Under the pieces are notes generated by a model. The model did not search any database, had not been told where the DNA came from, and was given only the letters and a program-made list of their open reading frames with translations. Position numbers and translations under genes: made by a program. Positions 57,145 to 64,000 of a DNA stretch of 64,000 nucleotides are shown piece after piece. The stretch comes from Nocardioides albertanoniae (GTDB lineage: Bacteria; Actinomycetota; Actinomycetes; Propionibacteriales; Nocardioidaceae), in assembly GCF_006716315.1 (NCBI RefSeq), contig NZ_VFOV01000001.1, positions 3,178,501-3,242,500 of the forward strand. Reading direction: 5' to 3'. Position 1 is the first letter of the stretch; each line of letters begins with the position of its first letter.

Positions 57145-57157
57145 GATGCGTCAGAAC

Positions 57158-58465
57158 TTATCGGTTGCGTTGGCCACGACGGTAAGCGGCTGCCTGCCTG
57201 GCGCGATCCTTTGCCAAGGCTTTACGGTGCGAGAGCGCTGCCGCCGCCGCAGGCTCACGACGAGCGAACCCGATGACCACGCCCAGCGCGACCATCGACG
57301 GGATCAGCGCCGAGCCGCCGTAGGAGACCAGGGGCAGCGGGATGCCGATCACCGGCAGCAGCGCGAGCACCATGCCGACGTTGATGATCATCTGGCCGAG
57401 CAGCCAGACCAGCACGCCGAAGCTGAAGTAGCGTACGAACGGCCGGTCGGTCTGGCGGGCGACCTTGATCAGCGCGAAGGCGAGGGTCAGGAACAGGCCG
57501 ACGACCAGGAGCGTGCCGACCAGGCCGAGCTCCTCCCCCAGCACCGCGAAGATGTAGTCGGTGTGGGCCTCCGGAAGGTCTCCCCACTTCTGCTGGGAGG
57601 CGCCGATGCCCTGACCGAGGACACCGCCCGAGCTCAGCGCGTAGAGGCCGTGGGAGGGCTGCCAGCCCTCTCCGTGGAAGTCCTTGAACGGGTCGACGAA
57701 GCTGGTCAACCGGGCGAGCCGTTCGGTGTCGGTGCTGATCAGGAACAGCACCGAGACGCCGATGACCGATATCGCGATCCCGAAGAGCTTTCCCGGCGCA
57801 CCGACGACCCACAGCATGCCGAGCGCGATCGTGAAGAAGACCAGGGCGGTGCCGAGGTCCTTTCCGGCGAGGACGAGCCCTGTGGCCACCCCGATGCCGG
57901 GCAGCACCGGCATCAGCACCTCGTGGAGGCTGTCGAGGCGACGGTCCTTGAGCGCGTAGACGTGGGCTGTCCACAGCACGATCGCCAGCTTGGCGATCTC
58001 CGAGGGCTGGATCTTGACCGGGCCGGCACCGATCCAGTTCTGCTGCCCGTTGACGTCGTGACCGAGGAAGATCGTCAGGAACAGAAGGACGCAGGCAACG
58101 AAGAACCCGGGCCACGCCATCCGACGCAGGTGCCTGGGCCGGATCCGTGAGGCGATGAACGCGCACGGGATGCCGATCATCACCCACAGCACCTGGCGTC
58201 CGACGATCGCGTAGGAGTTGTCCATCACCCGGTAGGACCACACGCTCGAGGCCGAGAGGACCATGATCAGTCCGATGGTCAGCAGCAGCGCCGAGCTGGT
58301 CAGCAGCAGGTAGTAGGCCGCCAGCGGTCGGTTGAGCGCCACCCTCAGCGCATGGAACCACGCCTTGAGATAGCCCAGCGCCGTCTTCGGGTAGGACCGT
58401 GCTCCCTGTGTCGATGCTCCCTGCGTCGATCCGGAACCGGTCCGGTCGGGGCTCGTGGTCGTCAC
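57158..58465 (-). CDS. ftsW: SEDS-family peptidoglycan polymerase FtsW
   Basis: Septal glycosyltransferase with about ten membrane helices. Landmarks are LIMVLSASSVWSY, the EIAKLAIVLWTAHVYALKD segment, the large outside loop GEGWQPSHGLYALSSGGVLGQGIG with the catalytic-type Asp nearby, and LVSYGGSALIPSMVALGV. GTG at 58465 has GGAGG 8 nt upstream and is chosen over TTG at 58480, which lies on that ribosome-binding site. The C-terminus is basic. Confidence 0.95.
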   Translation of the reverse strand: MTTTSPDRTGSGSTQGASTQGARSYPKTALGYLKAWFHALRVALNRPLAAYYLLLTSSALLLTIGLIMVLSASSVWSYRVMDNSYAIVGRQVLWVMIGIPCAFIASRIRPRHLRRMAWPGFFVACVLLFLTIFLGHDVNGQQNWIGAGPVKIQPSEIAKLAIVLWTAHVYALKDRRLDSLHEVLMPVLPGIGVATGLVLAGKDLGTALVFFTIALGMLWVVGAPGKLFGIAISVIGVSVLFLISTDTERLARLTSFVDPFKDFHGEGWQPSHGLYALSSGGVLGQGIGASQQKWGDLPEAHTDYIFAVLGEELGLVGTLLVVGLFLTLAFALIKVARQTDRPFVRYFSFGVLVWLLGQMIINVGMVLALLPVIGIPLPLVSYGGSALIPSMVALGVVIGFARREPAAAAALSHRKALAKDRARQAAAYRRGQRNR

Positions 58466-58570
58466 CAGCACTCCCTCCAAGCTCCGATGGCGTACGTCGT
58501 CGTCATTCTCCCGCGTCGCCCCGCCCGATCCACCGCACCCGGGCCCGCGTGTCGCCCTCCGCCGAGACAG

Positions 58571-58663
58571 GTCGAAGAGTCACTTCTGCAGGTCGAGAGG
58601 TCACCGGGGTGACCTCTCGACCTGCAGGAGTGACGTCTCGGCCTGCAGAAGTGACCTCTCGGC
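58571..58663. repeat. Dispersed repeat, copy 3
   Basis: One direct 21-bp unit (58571-58591), a perfect 30-bp palindromic core (58592-58621; arms GTCGAGAGGTCACC and complement around GG) and two inverted units (58622-58642, 58643-58663). It fills the gap between murD and ftsW, which are on the same strand. Here it could attenuate transcription inside an essential operon rather than end two convergent ones. Confidence 0.9.
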
Positions 58664-58673
58664 GGAGGTTGGT

Positions 58674-60125
58674 TCAGAGGCGGCGGCGTACGGCCTCGGC
58701 GAAGGCGTCGCCGCGGGCCTTGTAATCACGGAACTGGTCCTGGCTGGCGCAGCCGGGGGCGAGCAGGACGGTGTCGGCGACCCGGGCGAGTTCGGCGGCG
58801 GTCTCGACCGCGGCGGCGATGGCCGCGGGGCCGTCGGCGATGTCGATCTGGACGACGTCGACCTGGGGTGCGTGGGCGGCGAGGGCCGAGGCGATGACGT
58901 CGCGGTCCTGACCGATCAGCACCACGGCGCGAAGCCGGTCGTCGATCGTGGCGACCAGGTCGTCGAACCGGGCGCCCTTGGCCAGCCCGCCCGCGATCCA
59001 GACCACCGGGTCGTAGGCCTGCAGCGACGCCTGGGCGGCGTGCGGGTTGGTGGCCTTGGAGTCGTCGACCCAGGTGATGCCCTCGGCCTCGGCGACGACC
59101 TCGATGCGGTGGCCGTCGGGCCGGAACGTCTTCAGCCCGTCGCGCACCGCCGCCTGGGAGACGCCGTGAGCGCGCGCGAGGGCGGCAGCGGCCAGGGCGT
59201 TCTGCACGTAGTGAGGAGCGCTGGAGGGAAGATCGGCGATCTGGCACAGCTCGGCGGCGGAGGTCTGACGCTCCTCGATGAAGGCGCGGTCGACCAGGAT
59301 GTCTTCGACGACCCCGACCTGCCCGACGGCCGGGGTGCCGAGGGTGAACCCGATCGCGCGGGCCCCCTCGACGACGTCGGCCTCCTCGACCAGATGCATC
59401 GTGGCCTCGTCGGCGACGTTGTAGACACAGGCGCGCTGCACGCCCTCGTAGACGCGGCCCTTGTCGGCGGCGTAGTCGTCCATCGAGGGATACCAGTCGA
59501 GGTGGTCCTCGGCGATGTTGAGCACGACGGCCGCCTCGGCCGACATCGAGGAGGTGTAGTGGAGCTGGAAGGAGGAGAGCTCGACGGCGAGCACGTCGTA
59601 GGCGTCAGGGTCCATCACGGCCTCGACGATCGGCAGGCCGACGTTGCCGACGGCGACCGACCGCAGCCCCGCCGTACGCAGGATGTTGTCGAGCATCTGC
59701 ACGGTCGTGGTCTTGCCGTTGGTGCCCGTGACCGCCAGCCACGGGGCGGCGTTGTCGGGGTCGCGCAGCCGCCAGGCGAGCTCGACCTCCCCCCAGATCG
59801 GGATGCCCCGCTCGCGCGCCTGGGCGAGCAGCGGCGCGGTGGGCCGCCACCCCGGGGAGGTGACCAGCACGTCGACGCCGTCGGGCAGCACGTGGGTGGC
59901 TCCCTCGCCGAGGCGTACGTCGGCCCCCAGGATGCCGAGCAGCTTGGCCTTCTCCTGACGCTCCTCGTCGCCGGGCGACTCGTCGAGAGCGATCACGGAG
60001 GCACCGAGGTGGGTGAGGTTGTCGGCGGCGGCGAACCCGGAGACGCCGAAGCCGGCCACGACCGCCCTCACGCCCTCCCAGGAGTCGTTGCGGCCGAGAT
60101 CGTCGAGGTTGATGGAGTCGCTCAT
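58674..60125 (-). CDS. murD: UDP-N-acetylmuramoylalanine-D-glutamate ligase
   Basis: Adds D-Glu to UDP-MurNAc-Ala. The N-terminal domain is AVVAGFGVSGFAAADNL, the ATP loop AVTGTNGKTTTVQML, the central segment NIAEDHLDWYPSMDDY and the third domain RIEVVAEAEGITWVDDSKATNPHA with the MurD-type Asp-Ser-Lys. ATG at 60125 overlaps the mraY stop (TGATG), and this is preferred over an upstream GTG at 60143 inside mraY. Full length at 483 residues. Confidence 0.96.
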   Translation of the reverse strand: MSDSINLDDLGRNDSWEGVRAVVAGFGVSGFAAADNLTHLGASVIALDESPGDEERQEKAKLLGILGADVRLGEGATHVLPDGVDVLVTSPGWRPTAPLLAQARERGIPIWGEVELAWRLRDPDNAAPWLAVTGTNGKTTTVQMLDNILRTAGLRSVAVGNVGLPIVEAVMDPDAYDVLAVELSSFQLHYTSSMSAEAAVVLNIAEDHLDWYPSMDDYAADKGRVYEGVQRACVYNVADEATMHLVEEADVVEGARAIGFTLGTPAVGQVGVVEDILVDRAFIEERQTSAAELCQIADLPSSAPHYVQNALAAAALARAHGVSQAAVRDGLKTFRPDGHRIEVVAEAEGITWVDDSKATNPHAAQASLQAYDPVVWIAGGLAKGARFDDLVATIDDRLRAVVLIGQDRDVIASALAAHAPQVDVVQIDIADGPAAIAAAVETAAELARVADTVLLAPGCASQDQFRDYKARGDAFAEAVRRRL

Positions 60126-61213
60126 CAGATGCCCGCCACCCATTCGGCGTAGAAGATGCCCAGACCTGCGGCGACGCAGAGGCCGGTGATGATCCAGAAC
60201 CGGATCACCACGGTGACCTGCTCCCAGCCGAGCATCTCGAAGTGGTGATGGATCGGCGCCATCCGGAAGAGCCGTTTGCCGGTGCCGGTGCGGGCCTTGG
60301 TGACCTTGAACCAGCTGACCTGCAGCATCACCGCGACGGTCTCCATCACGAACAGGCCGCCGACGATGATCAGCAGCAGCTCGGTGCGCGACATGATCGC
60401 GAAACCGGCCAGCACCGAGCCCAGCGCGAGCGAGCCGGTGTCACCCATGAAGATCTTGGCCGGCGACGCGTTCCACCACAGGAACCCGAAACAGGCACCC
60501 GCGATCGCCGCGGCCAGGATCGCCATGTCGAGCGGGTCACGCACCTCGTAGCAGGTGCCGATCTCGACGCTCGGCCGGCCGCAGCGCTGGTTGTTCTGCC
60601 AGATCGAGATGATCGTGTAGGCGGCGAAGACGATGCCGGCCGAGGCGGCCAGCAGCCCGTCGAGCCCGTCGGTCAGGTTGGTGGCGTTGGAGGTGCCGTT
60701 GACCATCACCCACACGAGGATCAGGATCACGATCCACGGCAGGTGCGGGCCGAAGTCACGGATGAAGGAGAGCTGGTCGGAGGCCGGCCTGATCCCGGCG
60801 TGGTTGGCGAGCCCGGGCAGCAGCGCCACCGCACCGAAGGTGAGCGCGACGATCGTCTGGCCGATCAGCTTGGCCCAGCTGCGCAGACCGAGGTTGCGCT
60901 GCATGAAGACCTTGATGAAGTCGTCGACGAAGCCGACCACGGCCATACCGACGAAGAGGAAGAGCAGCAGGTAGGCCGTCGCGCTCGGAGCGTCTCCGGT
61001 GAGCAGCTTGGCCGCGATGTAGCCGACGATGACCGAGATCACGATGGCGACACCGCCCATCGTGGGGGTGCCGCGCTTGGTGTGGTGCGTCGTCGGGCCG
61101 TCCTCGCGGATCTCCTGCCCGTAGCCCAGCTTCGTGAACTGTACGATCGCAAATCGGGTGCCGAGCAGCGAGAACAGGAGCGCAATCGCTCCGCTCAGCA
61201 GGATCGCTCTCAT
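60125..61213 (-). CDS. mraY: Phospho-MurNAc-pentapeptide translocase, copy 1 (murD-proximal)
   Basis: Membrane enzyme that makes lipid I from UDP-MurNAc-pentapeptide and undecaprenyl phosphate. About ten membrane helices. Catalytic motifs are complete: GFVDDFIKVFMQRNLGL, NATNLTDGLDGLLAAS, FMGDTGSLALG and the His cluster PIHHHFEMLGW. ATG at 61213 (MRAILLSG) aligns with copy 2; the longer open frame is not conserved. It shares 104 identical bases (60452-60555) with copy 2 and a similar ribosome-binding region (GGAAGGC ... GGCTGA). Confidence 0.96.
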   Translation of the reverse strand: MRAILLSGAIALLFSLLGTRFAIVQFTKLGYGQEIREDGPTTHHTKRGTPTMGGVAIVISVIVGYIAAKLLTGDAPSATAYLLLFLFVGMAVVGFVDDFIKVFMQRNLGLRSWAKLIGQTIVALTFGAVALLPGLANHAGIRPASDQLSFIRDFGPHLPWIVILILVWVMVNGTSNATNLTDGLDGLLAASAGIVFAAYTIISIWQNNQRCGRPSVEIGTCYEVRDPLDMAILAAAIAGACFGFLWWNASPAKIFMGDTGSLALGSVLAGFAIMSRTELLLIIVGGLFVMETVAVMLQVSWFKVTKARTGTGKRLFRMAPIHHHFEMLGWEQVTVVIRFWIITGLCVAAGLGIFYAEWVAGI

Positions 61214-61238
61214 GTCAGCCGGGTGCCTTCCTTGGTGT

Positions 61239-61257
61239 GTCGACATCCGATGTCGAC
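61239..61257. promoter_or_regulatory. Inverted repeat between the two mraY copies
   Basis: GTCGACATCCGATGTCGAC is a perfect 9-bp inverted repeat about one base, 25 bp upstream of the first codon of mraY copy 1. It could be an operator that regulates the downstream copy, or part of a weak attenuator. The rest of the 186-bp gap (61214-61399) shows no other feature. Confidence 0.4.
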
Positions 61258-61399
61258 GTGATCGATCGCCTTCGCCCCCGGGCCGCCGCGCACACGGAAG
61301 CCCGGCAAGCCTCGTGCATTCTTCCCTACGCCGTTCGCGCGCTCGCGGCGCCCCGCCGTTTGGGGGTCCGTCACACCACCGTACGTGCCGGAGGGGGTA

Positions 61400-62518
61400 T
61401 CAGCTGCCTGCGACCCACTCGGCGTAGAAGATGCCCAGCCCGGCGGCGACGCAGAGGCCGGTGATGATCCAGAACCGGATCGTGACGGTCACCTGCTCCC
61501 AGCCGAGCATCTCGAAGTGGTGATGGATCGGGGTCATCCGGAAGATGCGCTTGGGCGTGCCGGTCACCTTGCGGGTGAGCTTGAACCAGCTCACCTGCAT
61601 CATCACCGCCGTGGTCTCCATGACGTAGAGGCCGCCGATGATGATCAGCAGCAGCTCGGTGCGCGAGAGGATCGCGAAGCCGGCCAGCACCGACCCGATC
61701 GCGAGCGAGCCGGTGTCGCCCATGATGATCTTGGCCGGCGACGCGTTCCACCACAGGAACCCGAAACAGGCACCCGCGATCGCCGCGGCCAGGATCGCCA
61801 TGTCGAGCGGGTCACGCACCTCGTAGCAGGCACCGCCCTCCAGGCCCGGGCGCCCGCAGCGCTGGTTGTTCTGCCAGATCGAGATGATCGTGTACGTCGC
61901 GAACACGAGCGCCGCGGACCCGGCCACGAGGCCGTCGAGGCCGTCGGTCAGGTTGGTGGCGTTGGAGGTGCCGGTGACCATCACCCAGATCAGGACGAGC
62001 AGCGCGGCGCCGCCGGCCCAGTAGAGGGCACCGCTGCCGCCGAGCAGGTGCGGCCCGAAGTCGCGGATGAACGAGAGGCGGTCGGAGGCCGGGGTGATGC
62101 CCTCGGCGTCGGCCATCGAGGGATGCAGCGCGACCGCGCCGAACCCGAGCGCGACCACCGTCTGCCCGACGATCTTCGCGCGCCCCCGCAGCCCGAGGTT
62201 GCGCTGCATGAAGACCTTGATGAAGTCGTCGACGAAGCCGACCAGCGCCATACCGACGAGCAGGAAGATCAGCAGGTACGCCGTCGCGCTGGGCGGGCGC
62301 CCCGTGATCAGCATCGATGCGAAGAAGCCGCCGACCACCGAGAGCACGATCGCGACCCCGCCCATCGTGGGAGTGCCCCGCTTGACGAAGTGGGTCGTCG
62401 GGCCGTCCTCGCGGATCGGCTGGCCATAGCCGAGCCGCGTGAACTGGAGGATCGCGAACCGGGTGCCGACCAACGAGAGCAACAGCGCGATGCCCCCGCT
62501 CAGCAGGATCGCTCTCAT
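61400..62518 (-). CDS. mraY: Phospho-MurNAc-pentapeptide translocase, copy 2 (murE-proximal)
   Basis: Second full MraY, 372 residues, very similar to copy 1. All catalytic motifs are kept (GFVDDFIKVFMQRNLGL, NATNLTDGLDGLVAGS, IMGDTGSLAIG, PIHHHFEMLGW). It differs in loop sequences, including about ten extra residues around LLGGSGALYWAGG before the VLIWVMVTGTSNATN helix. murF, which normally lies between murE and mraY, is not present. Both copies look functional from sequence. Confidence 0.95.
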   Translation of the reverse strand: MRAILLSGGIALLLSLVGTRFAILQFTRLGYGQPIREDGPTTHFVKRGTPTMGGVAIVLSVVGGFFASMLITGRPPSATAYLLIFLLVGMALVGFVDDFIKVFMQRNLGLRGRAKIVGQTVVALGFGAVALHPSMADAEGITPASDRLSFIRDFGPHLLGGSGALYWAGGAALLVLIWVMVTGTSNATNLTDGLDGLVAGSAALVFATYTIISIWQNNQRCGRPGLEGGACYEVRDPLDMAILAAAIAGACFGFLWWNASPAKIIMGDTGSLAIGSVLAGFAILSRTELLLIIIGGLYVMETTAVMMQVSWFKLTRKVTGTPKRIFRMTPIHHHFEMLGWEQVTVTIRFWIITGLCVAAGLGIFYAEWVAGS

Positions 62519-62705
62519 CTCAGCCTGGCGCCTTCCTGTGCCCTGTCGTCACATGTGGCCACTGCTCGTCGCCGGTCGGTGCCTGCCGGAGACCCGTGCG
62601 ATACCTGTACGGAGCACGGTGTCGGCACCTGCTGCCTCATTGTGGCCCACAGGCCCTCCCGAACTGCGCAACCGCGCCGTGCCAGCCCGTCGCTCGGGCC
62701 TTCGG

Positions 62706-64000
62706 TCACTGCTTCGCGATCGCCTCACGGGCGACCTCGCGGTCGTCGAACGGATGCGTGACGCCCTCGATCTCCTGACCGGTCTCGTGCCCCTTGCCGG
62801 CGACGACGACGATGTCGCCGGGCTCGGCCAGCTCGATCGCGCGCCCGATCGCGGCCCGCCTGTCGCCGATCTCCTCGACGATCGCGCGAGCACCGGTGGT
62901 GCCCTCCAGCACCTGGCGCCTGATGCTCGCCGGGTCTTCGGTGCGAGGGTTGTCGTCGGTGACGATCACGTGGTCGGCCAGGCGTGCGCTGATCTCCCCC
63001 ATGATCGGACGCTTGCCGGAGTCGCGGTCTCCCCCGGCACCGATCACCGCGATCAGCTTCGACTCGGTCAGCGGCCGCAGCGTGCCGAGCGCGGCCTCGA
63101 CGGCATCTGGCTTGTGCGCATAGTCGACGACGACGGTGAACGGCTGTCCGGCGTCGACCCGCTCGAGCCGTCCCGGCACACCCGACCCCTGGGTGAGGGC
63201 GGCGGCCGCGCTGCGTACGACCTCGGTCGATGCCCGCTCACCGGGGGCGGCGTAGGCATGGTGGATGCTCGCCAGCGCGGCGAGGGTGTTGCTCACGTTG
63301 TAGTCGCCGGCCAGCGGGCTGGCGGCCGGGAGCTCGAGGCCGTCGGGGCCGTGGACGACGAAGCTCGAGCCGTCGGGACGCAGCTCGATGCCCGAGACGT
63401 GCCAGTCGGCGGACTCCTCGTGCAGGGCATAGGTGACGACGGGGATGCTCGCCTCCTCGGCCAGCCGGCGCCCGTGCTCGTCGTCGATGTTGACGATGCC
63501 CATCCGCGCCCGCTCGGGGGTGAACAGCGCGGCCTTCGCCTGGAAGTAGTCCTCGACCGTGTCGTGGAAGTCGAGGTGGTCGCGGCCGAGGTTGAGGAAG
63601 ACCGCGACGTCGAAGACGACTCCGTCGACGCGCCCCATCACCAGCGCGTGGGAGGAGACCTCCATCGCGCAGGCCTCGGTGTCCTCCTCCACCATGCGGG
63701 CGAAGAGCCCGTGCAGATCGGGTGCCTCGGGCGTGGTCAACGGCGTCTTCACGTCGTGTCCGCCGATCCGGGTGCCGACCGTGCCGATGACGCCGGCAGC
63801 GTGGCCGGCCTCGAGCAGCGCGCTCTCGGCCAGGCGGGTGGTCGTCGTCTTGCCCTGGGTGCCGGTCACGCCGATCAACCGGAGCCTGCTCGACGGGTCG
63901 CCGTAGACGCGGGCCGAGAGCGCCCCGAGCACCTTGCGCGGCTGGTCGGCGAGCAGCGTCGGCACCTCGATGCGCTGAGCCTCGAGCTGGGCGGCACCGG
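62706..64000 (-). CDS. murE: UDP-MurNAc-L-Ala-D-Glu:diaminopimelate ligase (start beyond window)
   Basis: Adds diaminopimelate to the peptidoglycan precursor. The ATP loop is GVTGTQGKTTTTRLAE, the carbamylated-Lys region lies around EVSSHALVMGRVDGV, and the DAP-selecting motif DNPRTEDPASIRRQ is visible near the end (the Arg selects DAP over Lys). The frame stays open to base 64000, so the N-terminal domain start is outside; the GTG at 63965 is internal. The 187-bp gap to mraY copy 2 is too short for murF. Confidence 0.96.
   Translation of the reverse strand, partial: GAAQLEAQRIEVPTLLADQPRKVLGALSARVYGDPSSRLRLIGVTGTQGKTTTTRLAESALLEAGHAAGVIGTVGTRIGGHDVKTPLTTPEAPDLHGLFARMVEEDTEACAMEVSSHALVMGRVDGVVFDVAVFLNLGRDHLDFHDTVEDYFQAKAALFTPERARMGIVNIDDEHGRRLAEEASIPVVTYALHEESADWHVSGIELRPDGSSFVVHGPDGLELPAASPLAGDYNVSNTLAALASIHHAYAAPGERASTEVVRSAAAALTQGSGVPGRLERVDAGQPFTVVVDYAHKPDAVEAALGTLRPLTESKLIAVIGAGGDRDSGKRPIMGEISARLADHVIVTDDNPRTEDPASIRRQVLEGTTGARAIVEEIGDRRAAIGRAIELAEPGDIVVVAGKGHETGQEIEGVTHPFDDREVAREAIAKQ

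Overview
The window is a chromosomal, housekeeping-rich segment from a high-GC Gram-positive actinobacterium. GC-rich codons, abundant GTG/TTG starts, ATGA/GTGA stop-start overlaps, an ANTAR regulator of the PdtaR type, SepF, a Wag31-like DivIVA and a PriA-type HisA all point that way. Gene content and order fit Propionibacteriales, probably Nocardioidaceae. That placement is inferred from gene order and family resemblance; no rRNA is present. There is no prophage, transposase or CRISPR array. There is one tRNA gene, tRNA-Leu(CAA).

Layout. 1-3.2 kb: the end of a membrane protein, a repeat array and polA. 3.2-10.9 kb: a hotdog thioesterase, a branched-chain-amino-acid-type ABC transporter (binding protein, two ATPases, two permeases, one with an extra extracytoplasmic domain) with an acetyltransferase gene inserted on the other strand, then a PdtaR-like response regulator. 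10.97-11.87 kb: tRNA-Leu followed at once by an HTH-LAGLIDADG protein. 11.9-26 kb: pyk, gltBD, lgt, a SCO1-like lipoprotein, trpA-trpB-trpC, two Trp-locus membrane proteins and hisI. trpE and trpF are absent here. 26-31.3 kb: a heterodimeric ABC exporter and a secreted propeller-like protein. 31.5-39.7 kb: histidine genes hisF, hisA/priA, hisH, hisB, hisC and hisD, with a 2.8-kb accessory insert between hisA and hisH that includes a frameshifted DinB gene. 39.8-49 kb: a LON-domain protein, a YbaK protein, dnaE, homocysteine methyltransferase, GNAT, an RluA-family pseudouridine synthase, lspA and a DksA/TraR-like protein. 49.2-64 kb: the division and cell-wall cluster divIVA, sepF, yggS, pgeF, ftsZ, ftsQ, murC, murG, ftsW, murD, two tandem mraY copies and a truncated murE.

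The genes form a few tightly coupled minus-strand operons: liv, gltBD, trp-SCO1-lgt, his and dcw. Short plus-strand genes are mostly separated from them by clear hairpin terminators. lgt and lspA supply two of the steps of lipoprotein maturation used by the lipoproteins encoded here.

The most unusual signals are these. (1) A dispersed repeat occurs at three loci, each built as 21-bp units, a 30-bp palindromic core and inverted 21-bp units. (2) Two related micro-ORFs (27-28 codons) sit directly upstream of hisH and sepF with 4-nt stop/start overlaps. (3) mraY is tandemly duplicated with a 104-bp identical tract, in a cluster lacking murF at its usual place. (4) A LAGLIDADG gene lies just after a tRNA gene.
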